28,792 bases of DNA, taken from NCBI RefSeq assembly GCF_937898925.1, contig NZ_CALDKF010000009.1, forward strand, positions 1 through 28,792. The letters are read 5' to 3'. Below, piece by piece: positions 16,010-23,956 of this stretch. How positions within the stretch are numbered: position 1 is the stretch's first letter; every line of letters starts with the position of its first letter. The notes under the pieces are model-generated. The model had not been told where the DNA came from, made no database searches, and saw only the letters and a program-made list of their open reading frames with translations. The position numbers were made by a program, and so were the translations under genes. This stretch comes from an uncultured Methanobrevibacter sp. GTDB taxonomy: Archaea > Methanobacteriota > Methanobacteria > Methanobacteriales > Methanobacteriaceae.

Positions 16010-17074
16010 ATGAGAGGATTGGCAAGAATCGAACAAGACGTACTCGGCTGGGTAGACATTGAACTTGATGAATGTGGGCCTTACGACGCAATTTGTAAAC
16101 CTTTAGCTATGGCACCATGTACTTCAGATGTACACATCGTATGGGGCCATGCATACATGAGCGATGCACCTAACCGTGTAGTAGGACACGAAGCTACTGC
16201 TGAAGTAGTAAAAGTAGGGGACAAAGTCAAAGACTTCAAACCTGGAGACCGTGTAATTGTACCTGCTATCACTCCTGACTGGTTAACTGTACCAGCAGAA
16301 CAAGGATTCTCCCAACACTGTTACGGTATGGGAACAGGTATGAGTTTTGTAACCTTTAAGCACGGTGTATTTGCAGAACAATTCCATGTAAACCAAGCTG
16401 ACGCAAACTTAGCACACTTGCCTGAACATGTAAGCTTAGAACAAGCTGTAATGATTTCAGACATGATGACTACTGGTTTCTATGCTGCAGAACTTGCTGA
16501 AATTAAACCTGGTGACACTGTAGCTTGTTTCGGTATCGGTCCTGTAGGACTTATGTCACTCGCTGGTGCACAAATCATGGGTGCTTCCCACCTTATTGCT
16601 GTAGGAAGTCGTCCAGCAGCTATTAAAGTAGCTAAAGAATACGGTGCACATGATATTGTAGATTACCACAACGGTAACACTGTAGATCAAATCATGGACT
16701 TAACCGATGGAAAAGGAGTAGACAAAGTAGTAATCGGTGGTGGAGGAAAAGACACCCTCTCCGAAGCTTTATCCGTACTTAAAGTCGGTGGTATTATCGG
16801 TAACGTATTACACTATGACGGTATTGAAACCATTCCTATCGACGGTCTTTCATGGGGTCAAGGACTTGCTGACAAGACTATCCGTGGTGGAGTATGTCCT
16901 GGTGGACGTGCAAGAATGGAAAAATTAGCAAATCTTGTTGAATATGGCCGTTTCGACTCATCCAAATTAATCACCCACAAATTCGACAAATTTGATGACA
17001 TCGAAGAAGCTATGATTTTAATGAGAGACAAACCACGTGACTTAATTAAACCAGCTGTTATTTTAGATGACTAA
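16010..17074 (+). CDS. adh: NADP-dependent secondary alcohol dehydrogenase, Zn type
   Basis: A 354-residue medium-chain dehydrogenase closely following the Thermoanaerobacter brockii secondary alcohol dehydrogenase pattern. C37, H60, E61 and D151 are the catalytic zinc ligands or close equivalents. GIGPVGLMSLAGAQIMGA is the Rossmann loop and the VGSRP motif suits NADP(H). The structural-zinc loop is absent, as in that subfamily. Methanobrevibacter strains carry such enzymes, linked to use of ethanol or isopropanol as side reductants with NADPH passed to F420. GGAGAT gives a strong ribosome site. Codons are rich in C-ending forms, a sign of high expression. Terminator hairpins follow. Confidence 0.92.
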   Translation: MRGLARIEQDVLGWVDIELDECGPYDAICKPLAMAPCTSDVHIVWGHAYMSDAPNRVVGHEATAEVVKVGDKVKDFKPGDRVIVPAITPDWLTVPAEQGFSQHCYGMGTGMSFVTFKHGVFAEQFHVNQADANLAHLPEHVSLEQAVMISDMMTTGFYAAELAEIKPGDTVACFGIGPVGLMSLAGAQIMGASHLIAVGSRPAAIKVAKEYGAHDIVDYHNGNTVDQIMDLTDGKGVDKVVIGGGGKDTLSEALSVLKVGGIIGNVLHYDGIETIPIDGLSWGQGLADKTIRGGVCPGGRARMEKLANLVEYGRFDSSKLITHKFDKFDDIEEAMILMRDKPRDLIKPAVILDD

Positions 17075-17076
17075 CC

Positions 17077-17160
17077 CAGCTTTTCCAGCCCTTCGGGCTG
17101 CAAAACCTGGACCAAAACTTTTATCACTAGTTGGGAGTGAATTCTCTTAACTAGTTCTTT
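17077..17160 (+). terminator. Two-hairpin 3' element of adh
   Basis: CCAGCTTTTCCAGCCC, loop TTC, then GGGCTGCAAAACCTGG (17095-17110) form a 16-bp stem with two C-C mismatches. ACCAAAACTTT follows. A second stem comes next: ACTAGTTGGGAG pairs with CTCTTAACTAGT (with two G-T pairs) around a 6-nt loop, then a T-rich tract. Its general plan and linker match the aEF1B 3' element. Confidence 0.75.
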
Positions 17161-17170
17161 TACTTTTTTT

Positions 17171-17215
17171 ATATTATTTTATTTCATATTATTTTATTTC
17201 ATATTATTTTATTTC
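17171..17215. repeat. 15-bp tandem repeat, three copies
   Basis: ATATTATTTTATTTC is repeated exactly three times at 17171-17185, 17186-17200 and 17201-17215. Further on, near 17260, TTCATTATAATT occurs twice in tandem. Both lie in the adh to TctA gap. Confidence 0.9.
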
Positions 17216-17447
17216 ATTGCACTAATTTTAAAACAATTTTTTCAATGCTTTTTTACTAATTCATTATAATTTTCATTATAATTTTATTTTTTCAATTTAA
17301 AATCAATTTTTCATTCTCATTTTTGTTTAACAATCTTATTTTTATATTTAAGTCATTTTTAACTGCTTATTTTAAATATAAGTTCATATAAATTAGTTAT
17401 TGTATTGAAACTGCTTAAAAAAGCAAAATAAGTATGGTGTAAAGGAT
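17216..17447. other. A/T-rich region upstream of the TctA-like gene
   Basis: About 230 nt without a gene. It holds only low-complexity T/A sequence and the tandem TTCATTATAATT. The promoter for the permease gene is presumably here. Confidence 0.4.
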
Positions 17448-18698
17448 ATGTTCGATTTGGTTTTGGCATGCTTTATTGGCATTGGAATAGGAACCTGTAC
17501 AGGGATGGTTCCAGGAATACATGTCAATACTGCAGGTGCCATAATGTTTGCATCCTCCGCATTTCTATTGAATTACATATCTGCAGAATTCTTATGTGTA
17601 ATATTTGTTTCAATGTCAATAGCCCATGCCCTAATCGAATTTGTTCCATCAATGCTTCTTGGAGTTCCCGAGGAAGGGACTGCTACATCCATTCTTCCAG
17701 GTCATAGGATGGTTTTAGAAGGAAGATCTAAGGAAGCTATTCGCATAGTTTCTGTTGGTGGGTTTGGAGCCATTCTTGTAGTGATTATCATGATGCCAAT
17801 ATTTGCAGTGGCACTCCCCTTTCTGCAGGGAATATCCAAGCCATATACCTGGATTATCTTGACTGTAGTATCGGTATATATGATTCACAAATTAAGTTCA
17901 GGAAATATTGCTTTTCTATGGTCCCTCCTCCTTTTTGTTTTATCAGGCATATTAGGTTGGATAATGCTTCAAACCCCAATATCTTCAGGAATCTCTTTAA
18001 TGTGCACCTTTAGTGGTTTGTTTGGAATCAGTACAATTTTATTTAGTTTAAACGATAGCTCTTCAATTCCACATCAAAACAGATTCTATGATTTGGAAAT
18101 TGACATGGATGCAATCAAAAGCATATTTGCAGGAGGAACTGCTGGAGCTATTTTAGGATTTTTGCCAGGATTCGGCCCTGCTCAAGGAAGCATTATAGCA
18201 CAAGGAGCATGTGGAACAAGTGATGACAGTGATGATACAAAGAATTTTTTGCTGGCTAATAGTGGATTAAACACTTCAGACACTCTCTTCTCACTCATAG
18301 CTATTTATTTGATTGGTAATCCACGGAGCGGAATTGCCGTATATATGTCCTATTTGATTTCGCAGTTCACTTTATCGCATCTGATGATTTTCACTTTTGC
18401 TTCTTTAATTGCAGTTTCAATATCTTTGATGATCTGTTTGAAATTAGGAGATAGCTTTTCAAATCTCATGCAGGGAATAGATTATAGAAAGCTTTCAATA
18501 GCCGTGATTTTATTGATGATAGCAATTCTGTACGCTTTTGCAATAATCTACAAAGGACCAATTTTATATCTGACACTTGCATTGATTACAACCACTGCAA
18601 TGGGTTTGCTTCCACATTATTTGGGAGTAAGCAAATCACATTTGATGGGAGTTCTAATCTTGCCTGCTATAATAATTTACATGCAGATGTACATTTAG
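17448..18698 (+). CDS. TctA-family membrane permease (orphan)
   Basis: A 416-residue protein with ten or more hydrophobic segments. GIGIGTCTGMVPGIHVNTAG near the start and GAILGFLPGFGPAQGS near residue 235 are the paired PG-rich motifs of the TctA/DUF112 family. In bacteria TctA is the large subunit of tripartite tricarboxylate transporters, working with TctB and the binding protein TctC. Neither partner is in this window, and many archaeal members stand alone. The substrate is unknown. GGTG lies 12 bases and AAGGAT right before the ATG, so the start is slightly uncertain. It is followed closely (about 45 nt) by the pilus ATPase gene, which may be co-transcribed. Confidence 0.8.
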   Translation: MFDLVLACFIGIGIGTCTGMVPGIHVNTAGAIMFASSAFLLNYISAEFLCVIFVSMSIAHALIEFVPSMLLGVPEEGTATSILPGHRMVLEGRSKEAIRIVSVGGFGAILVVIIMMPIFAVALPFLQGISKPYTWIILTVVSVYMIHKLSSGNIAFLWSLLLFVLSGILGWIMLQTPISSGISLMCTFSGLFGISTILFSLNDSSSIPHQNRFYDLEIDMDAIKSIFAGGTAGAILGFLPGFGPAQGSIIAQGACGTSDDSDDTKNFLLANSGLNTSDTLFSLIAIYLIGNPRSGIAVYMSYLISQFTLSHLMIFTFASLIAVSISLMICLKLGDSFSNLMQGIDYRKLSIAVILLMIAILYAFAIIYKGPILYLTLALITTTAMGLLPHYLGVSKSHLMGVLILPAIIIYMQMYI

Positions 18699-18743
18699 TG
18701 AATTAAATGGATAATTCGCTCTTTAACATGATTTGGTGATTTG

Positions 18744-20189
18744 ATGGAAATGAATTCAATACATAATGATAAGGAAGATGAAAATGATAATCTGATTCCA
18801 AGATACAATGTCTTGAAATTCAACTTTTCAGATGAGGAAAAGTTCATATTAGAAGAGTTAAGGGAAAATCTCATAGATTTAGCTATTTCAGAGAAGATGT
18901 CTTCATTTAATGAGGAATTGATATTAAAGGACATAATCCGTTTTTTGGAAAATAGGTTGCAGAATAGATTTGATTATGATTACAAGGAAAATTTGGCAAG
19001 GAATATGCTTAAGGAACTTATTGGATATGGGGAATTAAGTGCATTGATTGAAGATGATAATCTGGAGGAGATAATGGTTATAGGTATCAATAAGCCAGTT
19101 TTTGTCTATCATAGAAAATATGGGATGATGGAAACTGACCTCTTCTTTGAAGATGAGGGAAAGATTACAAATATCATTGATTCAATAGCCCGTGAAACAA
19201 ACAGGAGAATAGACCAGCAGTCACCCATTCTGGATGCAAGACTTTCAAATGGTTCAAGAGTTAATGCAACAATCCCTCCATTATCTGCAAATGGGCCTAC
19301 AATAACAATTCGTAAATTCAAAAAGGAGCCCTTAACAATTGTTGACTTGATTAGATACAACACATTGAATACTGAAATGGCTTCATTCTTATGGCTATGT
19401 GTTGATGGATTGGGAGTGAAGCCTGCAAATATCATAGTATCCGGTGGAACAAGTTCAGGAAAGACAACACTTCTTAATGCACTTTCTATATTCATCAATC
19501 CAATGGAGAGAATAATCACAATTGAAGACACTTTGGAGCTTCAGATTCCACACAATCACATAATCAGAATGGAAGCACGAACTGTAAACATTGAAAATCA
19601 AGGGGAAATTACAATTGAGGATTTGGTTAAGAATGCCTTAAGGCAAAGGCCAGACAGAATTATAGTTGGAGAAGTTAGGGGAAATGAGGCAATCACACTA
19701 TTCACTGCATTGAATACTGGACATTCAGGCTTTGGAACCTTGCATGCAAACAATTCCCGTGAAACCATTACAAGACTTACAAATGCTCCAATGAATGTTC
19801 CCAAAATAATGGTTTCGTCAATTGATTTCATTATCATGGAAAAGAGAATATACAGATCAGATGGAATTTCATATAGGAGAATTACAGAGATTGCAGAAGT
19901 TACAGGTATGGAAGAGGGAACAATTCAGTTGAGCAAATTGTTCCAGTGGGATAGTGAAAGGGATGAATTCAAAAACTTGACAATAGTCAGCAAAACATTG
20001 GAGGAAATGGCTAATCTCAAGGGAGTTCATATCTCTAAATTGAATGAGGAATGGAAAAAGAGACAAGTGGTTTTGAACTATTTGGTAAAAAATAACATAT
20101 CTTCCCAAAAAGATATATCTAAAATTCTTGAAACTTATTATCTCAATTCAGACTATGTATTAAATAAGATTGGTGTTGGATTAGATTAA
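18744..20189 (+). CDS. Type II/IV secretion system ATPase (archaeal pilus motor, TadA/GspE-like)
   Basis: A 481-residue hexameric-type ATPase. A Glu/Asp-rich N-terminal region is followed by ELIGYGELSALIEDDNLEEI, the usual N-domain of TadA/CpaF proteins. Walker A is GGTSSGKTT (234-242), then an Asp box near TIEDTLELQ and Walker B RIIVGEVRGNEA; GFGTLHANNSRETI is the His box. Such ATPases power pilus or adhesin assembly. The ATG at 18744 is chosen because GGTGAT precedes it at the genome's normal spacing; ATG at 18750 is also possible. The platform gene follows 100 nt later. No prepilin or peptidase gene is in the window. Confidence 0.9.
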   Translation: MEMNSIHNDKEDENDNLIPRYNVLKFNFSDEEKFILEELRENLIDLAISEKMSSFNEELILKDIIRFLENRLQNRFDYDYKENLARNMLKELIGYGELSALIEDDNLEEIMVIGINKPVFVYHRKYGMMETDLFFEDEGKITNIIDSIARETNRRIDQQSPILDARLSNGSRVNATIPPLSANGPTITIRKFKKEPLTIVDLIRYNTLNTEMASFLWLCVDGLGVKPANIIVSGGTSSGKTTLLNALSIFINPMERIITIEDTLELQIPHNHIIRMEARTVNIENQGEITIEDLVKNALRQRPDRIIVGEVRGNEAITLFTALNTGHSGFGTLHANNSRETITRLTNAPMNVPKIMVSSIDFIIMEKRIYRSDGISYRRITEIAEVTGMEEGTIQLSKLFQWDSERDEFKNLTIVSKTLEEMANLKGVHISKLNEEWKKRQVVLNYLVKNNISSQKDISKILETYYLNSDYVLNKIGVGLD

Positions 20190-20289
20190 TAGTTCTTATA
20201 AAATTTTCATTTTATTTAGACGTATTTTTAATATTTTGATAGTTAATTATCTTTTCATTTTTTACTTTATTCTTTTACTTAATTTTTAG

Positions 20290-21474
20290 ATGATGGTGAT
20301 TGTTATTTTAGATGAATTTTTTATTCACTTAAGTGATCTTTTAATCAGTTTTTTCATAAAAGGCATTGATTTCATTGTTTTCATTTTGGATAAATTTCAT
20401 AATAAAAACAATTGGGATAATGATAATAATAATGATAATGGATTAAATGAAGAAAATAATTCTAAAGATGAGTTCAATTTAACTAATGGGGGGATTTTTA
20501 AGTTAAATGATCTCTTAAAAAATGATAGTATATTTGTAGAGCTGGAAAATAGATATTTGCAGGAATCATCTTCAAATGGATTGAATTCATCTAAGGATTC
20601 TCAAAATATTTTCACCAGTTTGAAAGGCACAAGTTATGAAAATGATGAATCATTGGAAATGGACAATAATGAAACTAATGGTAATTTTCTAGATGCCCTT
20701 AAAGAAAAATTGATTAATTTTTTGCTAAACAACAATTTCTCTCAAATTGATGAATCTAATTTTTATAATTACATTTTAAGAATTATTGCAATATTATTTT
20801 TTATTCTAACACTCATCATTGCTTTAATTAGCTATTTTGTTTCATTGGAATTGGGTATCGCAATTTTCATTTCAGTTCTGTTAATCTCAATAGCAATATT
20901 CTATTATCCGAAGATTAAAAAGCAAAACGAATATGCTTCATTTTCAAAGGAACTTCCATATGCATTAAGGCAATTGGCAACTGAACTTAGGTCTGGTAGA
21001 AGCTTGTTTGATTCATTGGATTCTGTTGCAAGCTCAGATTATGGCATTTTGTCATTAGAGTTTTCAAGAGTCCTTGAAGAGATCAAATATGGGGAAAGTA
21101 CAGAAAATGCATTTTTGAATCTTGAAAAAAGAGTTGATTCAAAGGCATTATCAAGAGTGATATATGAAATTCTAACAAGCTTGAGGATTGGAGCAAACTT
21201 ATCCAATTCCTTAAGCATAATTGCAGATGATGTGAATTTTGACATTAGAATGAAATTGAAGGAGTATAGTGAAAAGTTGAATGCATTTGTTATGATTTAT
21301 ACTTTTTTAGCTATTTTAGCACCGGTCATTCTTTTGACAATGCTTCTTGCAGCGTCTGTAGTGATTGGCGATTTGGTTCCTGGTGATTTGATATTGGTTC
21401 TTTATTCTGTATTTTTCCCTACGATAATTGTCTTTTTAGGGGTTGCAATAAAAAAATTAGAGCCAAAAATATGA
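20290..21474 (+). CDS. Type II secretion F-domain membrane protein (pilus platform, TadB/C-like)
   Basis: A 394-residue protein. A hydrophobic segment near residues 10-35 is followed by about 110 residues rich in Asn and Asp, such as NNWDNDNNNDNGLNEENN, which look disordered. Two helices (about 165-205) then precede a T2SS-F domain: ELPYALRQLATELRSGRSLF and LTSLRIGANLSNSLS, with a closing pair of helices near the end. It is the membrane platform partner of the upstream ATPase. There is no clear ribosome site at ATG 20290; the ATG at 20293 is equally likely. The Asn-rich insert is unusual for the family and may be a low-complexity expansion. Confidence 0.85.
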   Translation: MMVIVILDEFFIHLSDLLISFFIKGIDFIVFILDKFHNKNNWDNDNNNDNGLNEENNSKDEFNLTNGGIFKLNDLLKNDSIFVELENRYLQESSSNGLNSSKDSQNIFTSLKGTSYENDESLEMDNNETNGNFLDALKEKLINFLLNNNFSQIDESNFYNYILRIIAILFFILTLIIALISYFVSLELGIAIFISVLLISIAIFYYPKIKKQNEYASFSKELPYALRQLATELRSGRSLFDSLDSVASSDYGILSLEFSRVLEEIKYGESTENAFLNLEKRVDSKALSRVIYEILTSLRIGANLSNSLSIIADDVNFDIRMKLKEYSEKLNAFVMIYTFLAILAPVILLTMLLAASVVIGDLVPGDLILVLYSVFFPTIIVFLGVAIKKLEPKI

Positions 21475-21578
21475 TTTTTTTCTGATTAATTTTGTGGAAA
21501 TTAATGATAATGTGCTGATTTAATGATGTTTGGCAGGTGGATTAAATTTTTAAAATAAAGTGATAAGGAGGAAGAAAA

Positions 21579-21608
21579 TTGGTTTTGGCTTATTTGTTTG
21601 ATTTATAA
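21579..21608 (+). other. Micro-ORF with a strong ribosome site
   Basis: AAGGAGGAAGAAAA is followed by TTG at 21579 and a nine-codon frame (M/VLAYLFDL) ending in TAA. It is the strongest Shine-Dalgarno-like string in the window. It may be the remnant of a gene that once followed the pilus pair, or chance. There is no evidence it is expressed. Confidence 0.25.
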
Positions 21609-21634
21609 ATTAAAAATTCTGATGAGTATAAATA

Positions 21635-21669
21635 AGAACAATGTTTTGTTTTAGGTGACACATTGTTCT
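21635..21669. other. Inverted repeat 1 of the structured pilus-hcgG gap
   Basis: AGAACAATGT (21635-21644) and ACATTGTTCT (21660-21669) are a perfect 10-bp stem with a 15-nt loop. It lies between the 3' ends of two convergent genes. Confidence 0.7.
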
Positions 21670-21673
21670 CATA

Positions 21674-21739
21674 GTTTAAAGAGATATTTTTTTATTTTTA
21701 ATTTGAGCGATATAGTTTAAAAAATAGTTCTCTTTAAAC
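21674..21739. other. Inverted repeat 2 of the structured pilus-hcgG gap
   Basis: GTTTAAAGAGA (21674-21684) and TCTCTTTAAAC (21729-21739) form a perfect 11-bp stem around a 44-nt loop. With the adjacent inverted repeat this makes a 105-nt structured block that no gene explains. It may be part of a small RNA or of the two terminators. Confidence 0.65.
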
Positions 21740-21795
21740 ACATATCTTATTATATTATTTTTCATATAAAAACTTTATTACTTTTTTCTAAAAAA

Positions 21796-21834
21796 GTATT
21801 ACTTATTTAATAATTTTTTATAAATTTGTATTAC
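21796..21834. promoter_or_regulatory. GTATTAC pair beyond the 3' end of hcgG
   Basis: GTATTAC is at 21796-21802 within the perfect dyad AAGTATTACTT, and again at 21828-21834. The centres are 32 bp apart. TTTATAAA, a TATA-like word, lies between them. The same heptamer fills the hmd-hcgG promoter region. Confidence 0.6.
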
Positions 21835-21884
21835 GATTGATTTTTTCACACTTTTTTATACTTTTTGTTTTATTGGTTTGCATC

Positions 21885-23393
21885 CTAAATTATGTTTATA
21901 GCATGTGGTATTTTTTCTTTAATTGCATTATGTATTTTAGGAATTGTTGTAGTGATAATGGATTCTTTTGCAATATATCCGGAATCCCTATCATTGCAAT
22001 GTCCTATATGGACTGAAGCATTCAATTCTTCCTGCAAGTTATTTACAGTGACTCTTTCAATCCATGGATTGCTGTCAGTTATGATGATTTCATCTATTCC
22101 TCGCTTATCCAATTCCTTTGCAACGAGCCAAGAAACGAATCTTCCTCCATGGAGTGAAACGGTGTTTCCATTTATACTATTTGCAATTTCATCTAATGTT
22201 TTTGGTAAATTCATCTCTTTATACATCTTGGAGTTTTGTATTGTTGCCCAGTGTGCATCTCCAATTGCAAATGAACCAATTGTTCTTGGATAAATGTTTT
22301 CTGGCCCTGCTAGTTTAACTGCATGGGTAAGCGCTAGCAATTCTTCTCTTTGAACTGGCACTCTTGTTGGTCCGCCTTGAATCTCCTCATTCATGATTTT
22401 TATCACTCTTGGAAGACCAAATTTGCCTCTTCTTGCAGTTCCTGGTTCAAAACCGCACATGTATCCATGGTGATTTTTAGGAAAACCGGTGATGATTACA
22501 TTCAATCCAGATCTAAGTCCTGCCCTGCATTCACTTTCATAAGCTCCATTGGTTGCAACCACTTTTCCAGGACATAATATTCTGCTCATAGCTATTGCCT
22601 TTGCAAAGCTTTCATTTGTGTTTTCACATCTGTTGAATGGTCCTCCTTCGATTACAAAGACATCCACTCCCATTTCTATTGCTTTACTAAATCCAGTAAT
22701 CAATTCATCGTATCCGTCACCGACAAACATGATTGCTTCCAGTCCTTTCCCATATTTTTTTGCAAGGTTTGCCAAATCTTCAGCCTCTTCAAGAGGTGCA
22801 GCATGTCCATCATTGCATTGTTCACTGCTTAAGTTGATTGCAACAGAAGATGATAATTGAACCCATTTTTCCTTATCTTCAAGTTCAGCCTTTTCCTTAT
22901 CAATCAATCTTTCATGTATCCTTCCTCTTGGGCATTCGGTAAAGCTTGGGCCTTTGTTATAGCAGTCCCCTCCACATCCTACAATATGCTTAGGGAATCT
23001 CATTGCACCGTATTTTCCGAAATGGTCAAGATCTAATGGAACGTCAGTAATGTTATAGACTTCTTCCATTATCTCAACACCTCTTTGCCCATACTTTTCT
23101 GCAATGTCTGAAAATGCGTATGCACAAATGTGTATTGGTGCCCCTATCATGTTGGCAAGCATGCAGTTACCAAACAATTCCATCTTTTCCAGATCTGATG
23201 CACAGGTTCCAACAACCACTTCAGTCAAGTCACATCCTATTGGGAACTTTTTAAAACGAGTTCCGAGTTTCATGGTTTCTTCCAAGCTCAATTCGGATAT
23301 TGCATCTACAACAGATCCTACATCTTTTTCAGTTTTTGCCAATTCCAAAGCACTTTCATCACTATTAATTGATTCCTTAATAAGTTCGTACAT
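21885..23393 (-). CDS. hcgG: FeGP-cofactor biosynthesis protein HcgG (HmdC)
   Basis: A 502-residue protein matching what I know of HmdC/HcgG, the large conserved protein found only next to hmd. Recognisable stretches are VGCGGDCYNKGPSFTECPRG, NLSSEQCNDGHAAPLEEAED and CRAGLRSGLNVIITGFPKNH, rich in Cys and Gly. HcgG is required in forming the iron-guanylylpyridinol cofactor of Hmd; its exact step is not settled (it has been called fibrillarin-like). The ATG at 23393 is used because GAGGG is just before it; a TTG at 23405 lies in frame ahead of that site. It is divergent from hmd and shares its regulatory array. Confidence 0.85.
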   Translation of the reverse strand: MYELIKESINSDESALELAKTEKDVGSVVDAISELSLEETMKLGTRFKKFPIGCDLTEVVVGTCASDLEKMELFGNCMLANMIGAPIHICAYAFSDIAEKYGQRGVEIMEEVYNITDVPLDLDHFGKYGAMRFPKHIVGCGGDCYNKGPSFTECPRGRIHERLIDKEKAELEDKEKWVQLSSSVAINLSSEQCNDGHAAPLEEAEDLANLAKKYGKGLEAIMFVGDGYDELITGFSKAIEMGVDVFVIEGGPFNRCENTNESFAKAIAMSRILCPGKVVATNGAYESECRAGLRSGLNVIITGFPKNHHGYMCGFEPGTARRGKFGLPRVIKIMNEEIQGGPTRVPVQREELLALTHAVKLAGPENIYPRTIGSFAIGDAHWATIQNSKMYKEMNLPKTLDEIANSINGNTVSLHGGRFVSWLVAKELDKRGIDEIIITDSNPWIERVTVNNLQEELNASVHIGHCNDRDSGYIAKESIITTTIPKIHNAIKEKIPHAINII

Positions 23394-23463
23394 TTTTTCC
23401 CTCAATTTTGAGTCTTTTAGTAATTTTCAAATAAGTGTTGCAATTTATTCAAATTTTTTTAAA

Positions 23464-23523
23464 GTATTATCAAAATATGGAAAATCCATAAAAAAGTAAT
23501 ACTTTTTTATATAATTTTATTAC
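23464..23523 (-). promoter_or_regulatory. hcgG promoter with GTAATAA-N14-GTATTAC operator
   Basis: On the minus strand, GTAATAA (23523-23517), 14 bases containing TTATATAA (a strong archaeal TATA box) and GTATTAC (23502-23496) come in a row. The second element is part of the perfect dyad AAGTAATACTT. A further match, GTATTAT (23464-23470), lies 32 bp away. A start near 23485 would give a leader of about 90 nt. Protein bound to the pair would cover the TATA box. Confidence 0.65.
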
Positions 23524-23613
23524 TAATTCTATTTTTTTATTTAATTTTTCTATAATATAAAAATTTTGTTATTTTTCAACTCTTTTTAGCTTTTTTCCAA
23601 AAAAATTTTCGAA

Positions 23614-23741
23614 GTATTACTTTTAGTTTCATATGGCACAAAGAGTAATAAATAATTTTAAATATGTATTACAATATAATTATTATTACTACTTTGTTAA
23701 TTAGTATTACTAAAACATTGAAAAATTCTTTTAAGTATTAC
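23614..23741 (+). promoter_or_regulatory. hmd promoter with GTATTAC array
   Basis: Matches to GTATTAC/GTAATAC start at 23614, 23645 (GTAATAA), 23666, 23683 (TTATTAC), 23704 and 23735. Steps are 31, 21, 17, 21 and 31 bp. GTAATAA-N14-GTATTAC at 23645-23672 encloses TTTAAATA, a TATA-like box. TTATTAC-N14-GTATTAC follows at 23683-23710, and TTAGTATTACTAA there is a perfect 6-1-6 dyad. If that TATA box is used the hmd leader is about 270 nt. Confidence 0.65.
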
Positions 23742-23826
23742 TCACTTAATTATGTCAAGAATTCTATTATGTTTTGGCTTCTAATTAAGTGCTTTAAAAT
23801 GGTGTTTATGAACTTTAAAAGATTAT

Positions 23827-23908
23827 AATCATGTTTTACCATGATTTCATATATTTTCACTAAAAGAGAAAGTTTATCCCATTATTAGAATTAGTGATAC
23901 AATTATCA
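23827..23908. other. Two short inverted repeats in the hmd leader
   Basis: AATCATG/CATGATT (23827-23833 and 23840-23846, loop TTTTAC) and TGATA/TATCA (23895-23899 and 23904-23908, spacer CAAT). Both lie between the heptamer array and the hmd start and could be RNA hairpins or protein sites. Confidence 0.4.
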
Positions 23909-23956
23909 AATTGAAATATTTTGACAAAGTGGTAAAATATAAAGGAGATATTAAAA

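Noticed and set aside
18741..19531. Long minus-strand open frames opposite the pilus ATPase gene
   Set aside because: They are antisense to a clear ATPase with Walker motifs and have no ribosome site or domain sense.
21892..22860. Plus-strand open frames within hcgG
   Set aside because: Antisense shadows of the conserved hcgG frame; their translations show no family pattern.
23464..23741. CRISPR-like repeat array
   Set aside because: Repeats are only 7-13 bp, vary in spacing and sit at promoters; there are no cas genes.
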